Shown here: piece after piece, positions 1 through 9,479 of the stretch
How the letters are laid out: every line of letters starts with the position of its first letter
Numbering within the stretch: position 1 is the stretch's first letter
Origin: Marivita sp.
GTDB taxonomy: Bacteria > Pseudomonadota > Alphaproteobacteria > Rhodobacterales > Rhodobacteraceae
Length of the DNA stretch: 35,519 bases
NCBI RefSeq assembly: GCF_022763305.1
Contig: NZ_JALEGT010000078.1
Location: 1 to 35,519, forward strand
Reading direction: 5' to 3'
Notes under the pieces: generated by a model
Told to the model about the DNA's origin: nothing
The model's database searches: none
What the model saw: the letters and a program-made list of their open reading frames with translations, nothing else
Made by a program: the position numbers and the translations under genes

Positions 1-95
1 ACGCGTGGCGACACGCTATGACCGCTGTCCCAAGGTCTTCCTCTCAGCCATCGCACTCGCTGCTGTCGTGATCTACTGGTTATGAATCCTGACCC
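1..95 (+). mobile_element. Right end of an IS5-family insertion sequence (truncated by the window edge)
   Basis: The first bases encode the C-terminus of an IS5-type transposase. They are followed by the terminal inverted-repeat sequence gaatcctgaccc at 84-95 and then TA at 96-97, the dinucleotide that IS427-group elements of the IS5 family typically duplicate. The rest of the element lies outside the window, so the other inverted repeat and the target duplication cannot be checked. Family assignment is from recall of the transposase tail and the end sequence. Confidence 0.7.
2..85 (+). CDS. IS5-family transposase, C-terminal 27 residues (partial)
   Basis: Frame 2 from the window edge gives 27 residues beginning RVATRYDRCPKVFLSA and ending VIYWL before a TGA at 83-85. 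The R-x-A-T-R-Y-D-x-C/L tail is typical of DDE transposases of the IS5 family, where it lies just after the last catalytic glutamate. The stop codon is one base inside the predicted inverted repeat, as is usual for these compact elements. It runs toward the FRG-domain gene. The catalytic DDE residues are outside the window, so integrity cannot be judged. Confidence 0.7.
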   Translation, partial: RVATRYDRCPKVFLSAIALAAVVIYWL

Positions 96-678
96 TAGTG
101 GATTCACACCTGTTCCACTCCCTGACAAAGTCTGCGTAACCGCTCGGGTTTTCGGCCTCAAAGTCTGTGAGGCTAATCTGCTGCGGGTCATCGTAGAAAC
201 TTTTCATACATTCTAAAGCTTCGCGTCCAAGTGAATTGCGCTCGCTTCGAGTAAGTAGAGACAAATTTGCTTTGCACGCAATCGCGTCACTAGAAGAGAA
301 TTTTAGCGTTTCTGCAGGAACTGAAAAAGTAAGTACTTCGCCATCTATCTTTTCGTGGCTTCGGCAAGCAAAGAAAAGCGCAATAAGTGGATTTGTGGTT
401 GTGTCAAGTATCCGGGTGGGCAAGCCGTAGTGTTGGGCTCTTACCAGCCTGTCGAACTGGCAAATGTCTTGGCTGAACTCATTTGGGCTTTCTGAGGTAA
501 GGTCCAAGAAAAGGTTTCTTTCATTTTCAGAGCTTTTGTCACTTCTGAAGATTGATGGAATCGCTTTGTAAGACCATTTGGAATGCCCGCGAAAAAATAA
601 GCTACCCTTTGATTTTAATGTAAGTTTCTCAATGCTTTCAATGAAGCTGCTAAGTGAATTGACGCTAACAGGTCCCAT
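73..678 (-). pseudogene. FRG-domain protein, 3' end truncated by the IS element
   Basis: The 201-residue reading frame carries the two hallmark blocks of the FRG domain: FFRGHSKWSYKAIPSIFR near residues 28-45 and QHYGLPTRILDTTTNP near residues 83-98, followed by a hydrophobic segment. FRG proteins are of uncertain function and often occur in accessory DNA. Native sequence ends at about Ser193; the last eight codons are read from the IS terminus and stop within the element at 73-75, so the original C-terminus is lost. It starts 9 bases after the pyrG stop with a good ribosome site (aggtgaaga), so it would be co-transcribed with pyrG. The gene is visibly AT-rich compared with its neighbours, which suggests transfer. 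Whether the shortened product is stable or active is unknown. Confidence 0.75.
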
Positions 679-687
679 TCTTCACCT

Positions 688-2331
688 TCAAACCAACCTC
701 GACACATCCTTCGCAGCTCTTACAAAATCCTTGAACAACGGATGCGGGTCAAATGGTTTCGACTTCAGCTCCGGGTGGAACTGGACGCCAATGAACCACG
801 GGTGGTCGGGCCATTCGACGATCTCGGGCAGGCGGCCATCGGGGCTCATGCCCGAAAAACACAGCCCGCCTTCCTCAAGCGCTTTGCGGTACTTGATGTC
901 GACCTCGTAGCGGTGGCGGTGGCGTTCGTCGATGGTGGTGGTGCCATAGACCTCGGCCACCTTTGAGCCTTCGGCCAGCACCGCGTCATAGGCGCCAAGG
1001 CGCATGGTGCCGCCCTTGTCGTCGGCCACGCTCCGGTTGACGGTCTGGTTGCCCTGCACCCATTCCTTGAGGTGGTAGACCACGGGTGTGAACCGCTTTT
1101 TCCCGGCTTCGTGGTCGAACTCCTCGGACCCGGCATCGGGCAGTTTGGCGACGTTGCGCGCGGCCTCGATCACCGCCATCTGCATGCCAAGGCAGATGCC
1201 CAGATAGGGGACCTTGTGTTCGCGCGCGAATTGCGCTGCCTTGATCTTGCCTTCGGTGCCGCGTTCGCCAAAGCCGCCGGGCACGAGGATCGCGTGGAAG
1301 CCTTCGAGATGGGGGGCGGGGTCTTCGCGTTCGAAAATCTCGGCATCGACCCACTGGATGTTGACCTTGACGCGGTTGGCCATGCCGCCATGGGTGAGCG
1401 CTTCGGCAATGGATTTGTAGGCGTCCTCAAGCTGCACGTATTTGCCCACGATGGCGACATTCACCTCTCCCTCGGGGTTGTAGATGCGGTCGGCCACGTC
1501 TTCCCATTTTTCGAGGTTCGGCTTGGGTGCGGGCGTGATCTGGAACGCGTCGAGCACCGCCTGATCGAGGCCTTCGCGGTGATAGGCGAGGGGGGCCTCG
1601 TAGATCGACTTGAGGTCCTGCGCGGCGATCACAGAGTCGGGGCGGACGTTGCAGAAGAGCGCGAGCTTCTCGCGTTCCTTCTGTGGGATCGGCCCTTCGG
1701 AGCGGCAGACGAGGATGTCGGGGGCGAGGCCGATGGAGCGGAGTTCCTTGACGCTGTGCTGCGTCGGTTTGGTTTTCAGCTCGCCCGACGCCTTGATGTA
1801 GGGCAGGAGCGTCAGGTGCATGAAGATGCACTGGCCGCGCGGCTTGTCTTGGGAGAACTGGCGGATTGCCTCGAAGAAGGGAAGGCCCTCGATGTCCCCC
1901 ACGGTGCCGCCGATTTCGCAGAGCATGAAATCGACCTCGTCTTCCCCGATGGAGATGAAGTCTTTGATTTCATTGGTGACGTGCGGGATCACCTGGATCG
2001 TTTTGCCAAGGTAATCGCCACGGCGCTCTTTCTCGAGCACGTTGGTGTAGATGCGCCCCGACGAGATGCTGTCGGTCTTGCGCGCGGGCACGCCGGTGAA
2101 GCGTTCGTAATGGCCAAGATCCAGATCGGTCTCCGCGCCATCATCGGTGACGAACACCTCGCCATGTTCAAACGGCGACATCGTGCCGGGATCGACGTTC
2201 AGGTATGGGTCAAGCTTGCGCAGGCGGACGGAAAAGCCACGCGCCTGCAGGAGCGCGCCCAGAGCGGCCGAGGCGAGGCCTTTGCCGAGGGAAGACACCA
2301 CGCCGCCGGTGATGAAAATGAAGCGTGCCAT
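688..2331 (-). CDS. pyrG: CTP synthase (glutamine-hydrolysing)
   Basis: Makes CTP from UTP, ATP and glutamine in the last step of pyrimidine nucleotide synthesis (cytosolic tetramer). At 547 residues it has the full family length. The N-terminal synthetase domain starts [15 protein letters not shown] and contains [15 protein letters not shown] and [11 protein letters not shown]. The C-terminal class-I glutamine amidotransferase domain has the oxyanion block PGGFGERG, the nucleophile in GICLGMQ (near residue 380) and the His/Glu pair in GVQFHPE. The start is supported by gggagg nine bases upstream. It lies downstream of secG with a terminator between them, so it probably has its own promoter. 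The truncated FRG gene follows after 9 bases. Confidence 0.98.
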   Translation of the reverse strand: MARFIFITGGVVSSLGKGLASAALGALLQARGFSVRLRKLDPYLNVDPGTMSPFEHGEVFVTDDGAETDLDLGHYERFTGVPARKTDSISSGRIYTNVLEKERRGDYLGKTIQVIPHVTNEIKDFISIGEDEVDFMLCEIGGTVGDIEGLPFFEAIRQFSQDKPRGQCIFMHLTLLPYIKASGELKTKPTQHSVKELRSIGLAPDILVCRSEGPIPQKEREKLALFCNVRPDSVIAAQDLKSIYEAPLAYHREGLDQAVLDAFQITPAPKPNLEKWEDVADRIYNPEGEVNVAIVGKYVQLEDAYKSIAEALTHGGMANRVKVNIQWVDAEIFEREDPAPHLEGFHAILVPGGFGERGTEGKIKAAQFAREHKVPYLGICLGMQMAVIEAARNVAKLPDAGSEEFDHEAGKKRFTPVVYHLKEWVQGNQTVNRSVADDKGGTMRLGAYDAVLAEGSKVAEVYGTTTIDERHRHRYEVDIKYRKALEEGGLCFSGMSPDGRLPEIVEWPDHPWFIGVQFHPELKSKPFDPHPLFKDFVRAAKDVSRLV

Positions 2332-2500
2332 GTGTGGAAACCTCCCGCGAAGCGCTGCAAATCATGCAATCTGCGCAGCCATCGGCACGCAGCATCACGG
2401 GATTTGAGCGGTAGAGGATTCGGCGGAAAAAGGCAAGGCCGAACCCCAAGATGATGTTACGTCAGATTGCTGCGCCTCAAGGGGTGGTGGGCCAGCAACC

Positions 2501-2534
2501 AAAGAAAAACGCGCGGGCCCGCAGGACCGCGCGT
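2501..2534 (-). terminator. Intrinsic terminator after secG
   Basis: Read on the minus strand, ACGCGCGG (2534-2527) pairs with CCGCGCGT (2516-2509), and the stem is followed directly by a T-rich stretch (TTTTCTTT, 2508-2501). It lies about 20 bases beyond the secG stop and separates secG from pyrG. Confidence 0.75.
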
Positions 2535-2555
2535 CGGTTCAGAGCTGTTGCCGGA

Positions 2556-2933
2556 TCAGTCGGCGCGGGGCAGGAGCGGCGCGTTCGGATCGACGGAGGA
2601 CGGCGGCGGCAGAAGGCCATCGGCGTCGAGGGCATTGCCCGTGCCGGTCTCTTCGGTTGCGGCATCACCGCCGGTGGTCAGGCGGTCCATGATGGAACTG
2701 CCCGAGGCGTTCTGTGCCGCGATGACCGTCAGGGTGATCGAGGTGCAGATGAACGCGATGGCGAGAATCCAGGTCAGTTTGCCAAGGCCGGTGGCCGCGC
2801 TGCGGGTGCTGATCGCCCCACCGCCGCCGCCGCCCATGGCGCCAAGCCCACCTCCGTCAGAGCGCTGCAGCAGCACGACGCCGATCAGCGCGAGCGCGAG
2901 AAGGAGGTGGATGATGAGAACGACGTTTTCCAT
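2556..2933 (-). CDS. secG: Protein translocase subunit SecG
   Basis: Small inner-membrane subunit of the SecYEG translocon that assists protein export. The preferred start at 2933 gives 125 residues beginning MENVVLIIHLLLALALIG. A further in-frame start 60 bases upstream would add a non-hydrophobic, unconserved extension. Features seen: TM1 (about residues 3-20), the family motif VVLLQRSDGGGLGAMGGGGG, a second TM near residues 52-70 (LTWILAIAFICTSITLTVIA), and an acidic, proline-containing cytoplasmic tail longer than in E. coli SecG, which is usual in alphaproteobacteria. It is followed by an intrinsic terminator. Confidence 0.93.
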   Translation of the reverse strand: MENVVLIIHLLLALALIGVVLLQRSDGGGLGAMGGGGGGAISTRSAATGLGKLTWILAIAFICTSITLTVIAAQNASGSSIMDRLTTGGDAATEETGTGNALDADGLLPPPSSVDPNAPLLPRAD

Positions 2934-3064
2934 GGCTGTCCCGGATCTCTTCGTGAATGGGGGGTATCTAAGGCCAAGTGGGGCGTGGTGCAACCCGTGT
3001 CGGGCGATCCTTGCACCTGCCTGTGGCCGCTCTGTTTTGACGGGTTTGGAATATGCGGGTGCGC

Positions 3065-3463
3065 CTATTCGTCGACATCGTCCACATCCGCCTGACCCGA
3101 GAGCTTGCGCCGCACGATGGACCAGCTGAGCCCGATGCCCAACACAAGCGACAGCGCGACAATGCCGATCCAGACTGTCAGGTTCCGGTTCTGCAGATCG
3201 AGCAGGCCGAAATCATAGGCGACCCACAGAAGTGCACCGACAAGGGCAAGGATGAGCATCATGCCGAACGCTCCGATGGAGCGCAGCGTCGCGCGCAGGT
3301 AGATGATGTAGCCGACCAGCAGCACAAGAGCGGCCAGCACCGTGATCGACAACTGCTCCTGCCCATCGGTCAGCGCCCAGCGGGTGAAATTGTAGGGCGT
3401 GGGGTTGTAGGTGGCGGCGACAAGGCCGAAGGCGAACAGCCAACGCAGCAGGAAACCCATCAT
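3065..3463 (-). CDS. DUF6524-type small integral membrane protein
   Basis: 132 residues (131 from the second of two adjacent ATGs at 3460) with four hydrophobic segments: roughly residues 4-18, 38-56, 64-83 and 95-114. The tail is charged (RRKLSGQADVDDVDE). The N-terminus MGFLLRWLFAFGLVAATYNP and the NPTPYNFTRW block match what I recall of a Rhodobacteraceae family listed as DUF6524; no biochemical role is known to me. Aaaggg precedes the start. It is divergent from purA across about 220 bases and lies upstream of secG on the same strand, with 131 bases between them. Confidence 0.75.
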   Translation of the reverse strand: MMGFLLRWLFAFGLVAATYNPTPYNFTRWALTDGQEQLSITVLAALVLLVGYIIYLRATLRSIGAFGMMLILALVGALLWVAYDFGLLDLQNRNLTVWIGIVALSLVLGIGLSWSIVRRKLSGQADVDDVDE

Positions 3464-3610
3464 TTTCGCCCTTTCCCTTGTGGAGTGATGCCGTCATGGC
3501 CCGAAGCGGCCGGCCCTGTCCAGTGGGCTGCGCGTGGTGGCGTGGGGGCTGTTGCATACGGGCAGAGCGCGTGCACGGTGATATGTCGCGCAGACGACAT
3601 GGAAAACCGG

Positions 3611-3639
3611 TTCCCCCCGCGCGGATTGCGCACTATACG
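3611..3639 (+). promoter_or_regulatory. Possible sigma-70-type promoter of purA
   Basis: TTCCCC (3611-3616), a 17-base spacer, then TATACG (3634-3639). The predicted start of transcription would be about 37 bases before the purA ATG. The match to consensus is weak and this is an inference only. Confidence 0.35.
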
Positions 3640-3682
3640 GGCGCGGGTTTGACGGAAGAAACTCCAGCAAAGGTCTAAAGAC

Positions 3683-4978
<1,296 letters not shown>

Positions 4979-4994
4979 TCGAAAGGAGGCGCGC

Positions 4995-5216
4995 ATGGCG
5001 TTAAGCTACAAGGCCCGGAAGCGTTGGGCGCTGGTGATCCTGCTCGTGGGCATGCCCGCGTATGTGGTCGCCTGCGTGACGGTGATCAACTGGCTTGAAC
5101 GCCCGTCCTTCCTGGTGGAATTGCTGGTTTATGTCGTGCTGGGCATCCTCTGGGCGCTGCCGTTCAAATTCGTGTTCAAAGGCATCGGGCAACCCGATCC
5201 GGATGCCAAAGACTGA
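4995..5216 (+). CDS. DUF2842 small membrane protein
   Basis: 73 residues with two predicted transmembrane helices (about 13-32 and 40-57) and short charged ends. The sequence MALSYKARKRWALVILLVG and the ending KGIGQPDPDAKD match DUF2842, a small family found beside purA in many Rhodobacteraceae as I recall it. Function is unknown. A very strong ribosome-binding site, aaaggagg, lies seven bases before the ATG. It is the distal gene of the purA operon and ends at a perfect stem-loop terminator. Confidence 0.85.
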   Translation: MALSYKARKRWALVILLVGMPAYVVACVTVINWLERPSFLVELLVYVVLGILWALPFKFVFKGIGQPDPDAKD

Positions 5217-5240
5217 TCCTTCGGCGCAGCCGCAACAAGA

Positions 5241-5275
5241 AAAGGCCGGACATGGTGTCCGGCCTTTTGTTTTTG
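5241..5275 (+). terminator. Bidirectional intrinsic terminator between convergent genes
   Basis: Perfect 12-bp stem AAAGGCCGGACA / TGTCCGGCCTTT (5241-5252 with 5256-5267) around a 3-base loop. It has T-rich sequence on the plus-strand side (ttttgttttt) and A-rich sequence on the other. It would end purA-DUF2842 transcripts and, read in reverse, those of the acidic-protein gene whose stop is at 5290. The loop (tgg) differs from the TCGA hairpins found elsewhere in the window. Confidence 0.92.
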
Positions 5276-5289
5276 TGATGTGACCCGGA

Positions 5290-7689
5290 TCAACCTGCGG
5301 CGCGGGCGTCCGGTTTGAAGCCGATGCTGTCGGAGGCGGCAAAGCGGCCGCCGCCCTTTTTCTCGATCTTGCCTTCGCGCAGAAGCTGGCCAAAGCTGCG
5401 CAGACGTTCTTCGCGCGAGCTGGCCTCACCCTCGGCCTGAAGCAGCTTGGTCATGAGCTGCGGGCGCGAGAACTGGTCGCGGCCTTCAACGAAGGACATG
5501 TAGGCGGCTGCGGCTTCGAGCAGTTCCGGCAGGGTGTGGGCCCCCTGGTTTTCGGCGAATTCCGCAAAACCACGGTCGTCGCTGGCCACCGCTTCGGCGG
5601 CGTCGACGGGCTCCACGTTGCGGACCACCCGACGGGGACGGACCGGAGCGGTGTCGGCGGCGCTGTCGACATCGATCCGCTGCTCGGCCACCAGCTTGAG
5701 CGGGGCCGGGCGCACCGGCGCGGGACGGGCCGAACGCGTCTCGCTGATCTTGGGGCGGCGCGGGCGCACCGCGTCAGCCAGATCCTCGCGGTAGGGTTCT
5801 TCCTCGTCCACGGTCTTCTTGCTGAAGCCAAGAATGCGATCCGCTTTGGTTGCGGCAACGGCGGCGCGCAGGTGCGCGATGGCGCTGCGGCGACGGTTGC
5901 CTTCAGGCTCTTCCATCTCCGTATCGGTCTTGTCGGCAAGCCGTTCGACGGATTCGGTGTCTTCCTCGATGGACGTGTCGGTCAGCATCGCGCGCGCCGG
6001 GCTGGTCAGCTTGACGGCCTTGCGGATGTTGGCGCTGGCGGCCTCTGCCTCGGCTTCGGTCAGCTCGTGCGTATCGTCGTCGTCCTCGTCGTCGAAATCC
6101 CAATCGTCGTCATTGTCGATCTCGGCGTGCAGATCGGCCAGTTCGCGGGCAAGCTCTGCCTCCTGCTCGGGGGTCAGGCTGCTGTCTTCCATGCCGGGGA
6201 TCGGACGGGCGATGGCGGCTGGGGCCACATCGTCTTCGTCCTCATCCTCGTATTCCTCGAGCCGACCGGCGGCGAGTGCGGCTTCGACATCGGCGCGACG
6301 GGCCTTGCCCACACGGGCAATCAGCGGCTGGCGCTGTCCGACCGTATCATCTTCATCGTCGTCTTCGTCGGCGACCGCGTTCTTCAGGACGAACGGCGCG
6401 ATGTCGTCGTCTTCGTCGCTGTCGGTCTCGGTCAGAGCGTCGATGTCGGCAGTCTCGTCTTCGTCGGCATCGTCAAAGGAGAGCGTGTCCTCATCCTCGT
6501 CTTCGTCATCGAGTTCGAGCGTGTCGTCGTCTTCATCGTCCTCGTCGTCGAACTCCAGAGTGTCGTCCGCGTCGTCCTCGTCATCATCAAGGTGAAGGGC
6601 GGCAAGGTCTTCCTCGGCCGGTTGCGTGGTCACAGCCTCTTCGGCGGCGCGCGTCGCGGCAGCCTGTGCTTCGAGTTCGGCGATCTTGGCGCGCAGCGCC
6701 TCCAGTTCCGACTGAGGGTCAGCCGTTGCGGTTGCGGCTGCGGCCACGGCGTCGTCTTCGTCGGCATAGGCCGTCTCGGGCAGGAACGAGTCGTCCTCGT
6801 CCTCATCCTCGATCTGGTCGGAAACAAGCGCCGCGATGGTGTCGGTGAAGAGGTTGTCGTCGAGCGACACAGCCTCTTCGGCATCTTCGTCATCGCTGTC
6901 GTCAAGGACGTCTGACCCGGCCATGGCGTGCTGGTCTTCGATATATTCCGGTGCCGCCTGCGACTTGGAGGCCACCACGGCGCGGATGCGCTGCAGCTTT
7001 TCGGCGACGCTGTCCGTGACCACCGGGGCGGCTTCGGGTTCGGGCGTTTCAACCTCGGCCAGAACTGCGTTGTCCTGCGCCGCGATCAGGTCCTCGATGC
7101 TGCCTTCGGCGTCGTCCTCACTCGGACCGTCAAGCACGTCCTCCGCGCTGAGAACATCCGTGTCGTCGTCGCCGGTGTCGATGGAAATGCCGGACAGATC
7201 GACCTCGGTCAGATCGAGGGCGTCGGTGTCAGACTCCGACATCTCCGACACGTCGGCAGCCTGCAGCGCCGTCGTGTCGGGTGTGTCGAGGCCCTCATCG
7301 GGCGCGGACCCCTCAGCCGCGGCCGATTGGGTGGCGACAGCCAGTGCGGTGGCAGCCGCTCCAGCTGTCGCGTCCCCGAGGGCTGCATCCCTGGACGACA
7401 GCGGCGCGACATCCCCTCGCGGCGGCTCGGCATCATCACTGGGACGCAGAACCAGGTTGCCTTTCTCAAAGCGGGCTTCGACCCGGCGCGCGATCTCGCG
7501 TTCTGCGATCCGCGCCAGCATCTCGGCATCCGGAGTCGGTGGTTCGGCCCCGAAATATCGGTCGTCCTGGGCGAGGTCGCGGAAATACTCCGCGATCGCC
7601 TTCATGGTGTCGAAGGAATTGTCGAATCCTTCGAGCGTACATGAAAAGGTACCGTAGGATACCGTGAGTATCTTGTTCGAACTCACCAT
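5290..7689 (-). CDS. Large acidic low-complexity protein, function unknown
   Basis: 799 residues from the ATG at 7689 (MVSSNKILTVSYGTFSCTLE); GTG or ATG codons upstream could add up to 28 residues. Three regions are seen. First, a conserved-looking N-terminal 65 residues (EGFDNSFDTMKAIAEYFRDL and YFGAEPPTPDAEMLARIAER). Second, about 500 residues dominated by Asp/Glu, with long DDED runs and an Ala-rich coiled-coil-like stretch (QSELEALRAKIAELEAQAAA). Third, a more basic C-terminal part with Arg/Pro-rich segments and a final compact domain of about 85 residues (TLPELLEAAAAYMSFVEGRD, then RSFGQLLREGKIEKK) that could be helical or a winged helix. There is no signal peptide or TM segment. I recall similar proteins in other Rhodobacteraceae but none with a known function. 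It is divergent from the thiamine pyrophosphokinase gene. Confidence 0.8.
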   Translation of the reverse strand: MVSSNKILTVSYGTFSCTLEGFDNSFDTMKAIAEYFRDLAQDDRYFGAEPPTPDAEMLARIAEREIARRVEARFEKGNLVLRPSDDAEPPRGDVAPLSSRDAALGDATAGAAATALAVATQSAAAEGSAPDEGLDTPDTTALQAADVSEMSESDTDALDLTEVDLSGISIDTGDDDTDVLSAEDVLDGPSEDDAEGSIEDLIAAQDNAVLAEVETPEPEAAPVVTDSVAEKLQRIRAVVASKSQAAPEYIEDQHAMAGSDVLDDSDDEDAEEAVSLDDNLFTDTIAALVSDQIEDEDEDDSFLPETAYADEDDAVAAAATATADPQSELEALRAKIAELEAQAAATRAAEEAVTTQPAEEDLAALHLDDDEDDADDTLEFDDEDDEDDDTLELDDEDEDEDTLSFDDADEDETADIDALTETDSDEDDDIAPFVLKNAVADEDDDEDDTVGQRQPLIARVGKARRADVEAALAAGRLEEYEDEDEDDVAPAAIARPIPGMEDSSLTPEQEAELARELADLHAEIDNDDDWDFDDEDDDDTHELTEAEAEAASANIRKAVKLTSPARAMLTDTSIEEDTESVERLADKTDTEMEEPEGNRRRSAIAHLRAAVAATKADRILGFSKKTVDEEEPYREDLADAVRPRRPKISETRSARPAPVRPAPLKLVAEQRIDVDSAADTAPVRPRRVVRNVEPVDAAEAVASDDRGFAEFAENQGAHTLPELLEAAAAYMSFVEGRDQFSRPQLMTKLLQAEGEASSREERLRSFGQLLREGKIEKKGGGRFAASDSIGFKPDARAAG

Positions 7690-7793
7690 AATATCACCCG
7701 CTTTCCAAACTTCTGCGAAGGACTTGCTAACATGTTTACCAAGACCAAAGCGCATCGAATCTGTGCCCCGCACGGTATCATTTCATGTCCTGA

Positions 7794-7823
7794 TTGTGAT
7801 CTGTTTCACCATTCGTCATTAAT
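7794..7823 (+). promoter_or_regulatory. Possible promoter immediately upstream of the thiamine pyrophosphokinase start
   Basis: TTGTGA (7794-7799), an 18-base spacer and ATTAAT (7818-7823) end only five bases before the ATG at 7829. There is no ribosome-binding site, so a leaderless transcript is possible. Inference from consensus similarity only. Confidence 0.3.
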
Positions 7824-7828
7824 CGGCC

Positions 7829-8512
7829 ATGAATGATCCGATTGTATTTGCGCAGGAACCAGTCCTGCTCGTGGGTGGCGCGCATGGCGACAATGCGCAG
7901 CTTTTGGCGCTATTGGACGAGGGCGGGCCTGTCGTGGCCGCCGACAGCGGCGCGGACTGGCTGCGTGCGGTGGGGCGGGTGCCCGATGCCCTGATCGGCG
8001 ATCTCGATTCGGTGTCACCGGCCACGCGCGCCGCGATACCGCCAGATGCGGTACATCTCATCTCCGAGCAGGACAGCACCGATTTCGACAAGGCGATCCG
8101 GTCCATCGCGGCGCCGCTGATCCTCGGGATCGGGTTTCTGGGTGGTCAGGTCGACCACCTTCTTGCGGCGATGACGGTGCTGGCCCGCTACCCGGATCGC
8201 GCGATTGTTCTTGTGGGCGAGCGCGATGTCGTCGCGCATCTGCCGCCCCGGATCACTCTGCCGCTGGCTGCTGGCACGCGTGTGTCGCTCTATCCGATGC
8301 GGACCGTGATCGGAACCTCCACTGGCTTGCACTGGCCGATTGACGGGCTCGCGCTGTCTCCGCACGGGCGCGTCGGCACGTCGAACCGGGCGGACGGGCC
8401 GGTGTCGCTCCGTGTTCAGTCACCCGGATTGCTGATCATCCTGCCGGTGTCTGAGCGCTCCGTTCTGCAACAGGCACTGGTTGCGGCTGACGCCCGATGG
8501 CCTGCTCTCTGA
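7829..8512 (+). CDS. thiN: Thiamine diphosphokinase
   Basis: Transfers pyrophosphate from ATP to thiamine to give thiamine diphosphate. The 227 residues fit the family. Catalytic-domain motifs are AADSGADWL (about 37-45), IGDLDSVSP (about 55-63, the metal-binding aspartates), DSTDFDKAI (about 80-88) and GGQVDHLLA (about 104-112), all typical of bacterial TPK. The C-terminal beta-rich part contains SLYPMR and the GTSNRA block that contacts thiamine in homologues. No ribosome-binding site precedes the start. The last 77 bases overlap, in the opposite direction, the 3' end of the EamA transporter gene. The symbol thiN is used for this family; tpk would also be acceptable. Confidence 0.9.
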   Translation: MNDPIVFAQEPVLLVGGAHGDNAQLLALLDEGGPVVAADSGADWLRAVGRVPDALIGDLDSVSPATRAAIPPDAVHLISEQDSTDFDKAIRSIAAPLILGIGFLGGQVDHLLAAMTVLARYPDRAIVLVGERDVVAHLPPRITLPLAAGTRVSLYPMRTVIGTSTGLHWPIDGLALSPHGRVGTSNRADGPVSLRVQSPGLLIILPVSERSVLQQALVAADARWPAL

Positions 8513-9380
8513 ACACGATGTAAAGACCCGAGGCGACAACGATGGCGATCCCGACCGAGGCCATCCCATCGGGCAGATCTCCGAAGACCGCAAATCCGAT
8601 GACCGTGGCAATGGGGATTTCAAGGTATTGCATCGGCGCCAGCGTGGCCGACGGCGCATAGCGCAGCGACCAGGTCATCAGCAGATGCGCCAGCGTGCCG
8701 GACAAACCGATGGCGACCAGAAGCCCCCATGTGCTTCCGGGCAATTCCGTGTCCCAGGCCAGCATCGGCATCACCGAGCTCGGCACCAGAAAGATCACCG
8801 GGGTCATCATCACAAGCGCCATAACACCGGAGACCGCCTGCAACCCGATCGGGTCGGTTTCCTTTGCAATCTTTCGGGTCACCAGCATGAAGAGGGCGAA
8901 GTTCACCGCAACACAGAGCGGCAGCAGCGCGGGCCACCCGACCTCCTGAAAGGACGGCTGGATCACCAGCAGCGTGCCGGCAAAGCCGACGGCACAGGCG
9001 ATCATCCGGCGCAGACCAACCTCTTCGCCCAGAACGTAATGCCCGAGCAGGAGCATGATGAACGGCATGACAAAGGCAATTGCGATGGCATCGGCAAGCG
9101 GCAGGTAATAGAGCGCCGAGACCATCGTCCCGATCCCGATGATGTGCATCAGAGTGCGCAGCAGAGTGAGCACGAGAACCCGGCGCGACATCCGCCAGAC
9201 CCGGCCTGTTGCGGCGATGATCGGAATGAGCACCGCCGCCTGAATGCCGAAGCGTACAAAGAGAAGCTGTCCCAGCGCCACCTTGTTCGAGAGGATCTTC
9301 GCAAGCGCGTCCCCCATCGGAGCCACGACGCAGAACCCCAGCATGAGGGCAATTCCGAGGGTGGGGCGGTCTTGTGTCAT
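8436..9380 (-). CDS. DMT-superfamily (EamA) transporter
   Basis: 314 residues with about ten predicted transmembrane helices in two EamA repeats: the first from MLGFCVVAPMGDALAKIL to about residue 140, the second from VGWPALLPLCVAVNFALFML to IVVASGLYIVFREQ. The motif APMQYLEIPIATVIGF in the second repeat is typical. Substrate unknown; relatives export metabolites or amino acids. No ribosome-binding site is seen, but a perfect TTGACA lies upstream with the possible -10 ending five bases before the ATG. The 3' end overlaps thiN by 77 bases in convergent orientation. The tail after the last helix is Pro/Ala-rich and is encoded within that overlap. Confidence 0.85.
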   Translation of the reverse strand: MTQDRPTLGIALMLGFCVVAPMGDALAKILSNKVALGQLLFVRFGIQAAVLIPIIAATGRVWRMSRRVLVLTLLRTLMHIIGIGTMVSALYYLPLADAIAIAFVMPFIMLLLGHYVLGEEVGLRRMIACAVGFAGTLLVIQPSFQEVGWPALLPLCVAVNFALFMLVTRKIAKETDPIGLQAVSGVMALVMMTPVIFLVPSSVMPMLAWDTELPGSTWGLLVAIGLSGTLAHLLMTWSLRYAPSATLAPMQYLEIPIATVIGFAVFGDLPDGMASVGIAIVVASGLYIVFREQAIGRQPQPVPVAERSAQTPAG

Positions 9381-9385
9381 ACGAA

Positions 9386-9415
9386 ACGCTACTCTTGGTT
9401 GAGTCTTTCTGTCAA
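9386..9415 (-). promoter_or_regulatory. Promoter of the EamA transporter gene, adjacent to its ATG
   Basis: On the minus strand a perfect -35 TTGACA (9415-9410) is followed by an 18-base spacer and TAGCGT (9391-9386), then five bases before the ATG at 9380. The spacer holds a short inverted repeat (ACTC-6-GAGT) that could be an operator. The -10 match is poor. The placement implies little or no 5' leader. Confidence 0.45.
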
Positions 9416-9479
9416 CGCTCTCCTATTTCTCTGCGCAGCGGTTCAAGATCGGGGCGAAAGCCCTTGGTTCTGCGGGGTT

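Noticed and set aside
1072-2454. 460-codon open frame on the plus strand opposite pyrG
   Set aside because: It is antisense to a gene with complete family motifs, has no recognisable domain, and reflects GC-rich third-position bias.
6060-6600. Tandem-repeat-like gtcgtc/tcgtcgtcc tracts
   Set aside because: These are codon runs for Asp and Glu in the acidic protein; unit and spacing are irregular, so not a separate repeat or CRISPR-like array.
5536-7657. Long plus-strand frames rich in Ser or Val opposite the acidic protein
   Set aside because: They mirror GAC/GAG/GAT codon runs of the acidic gene and have no other support.
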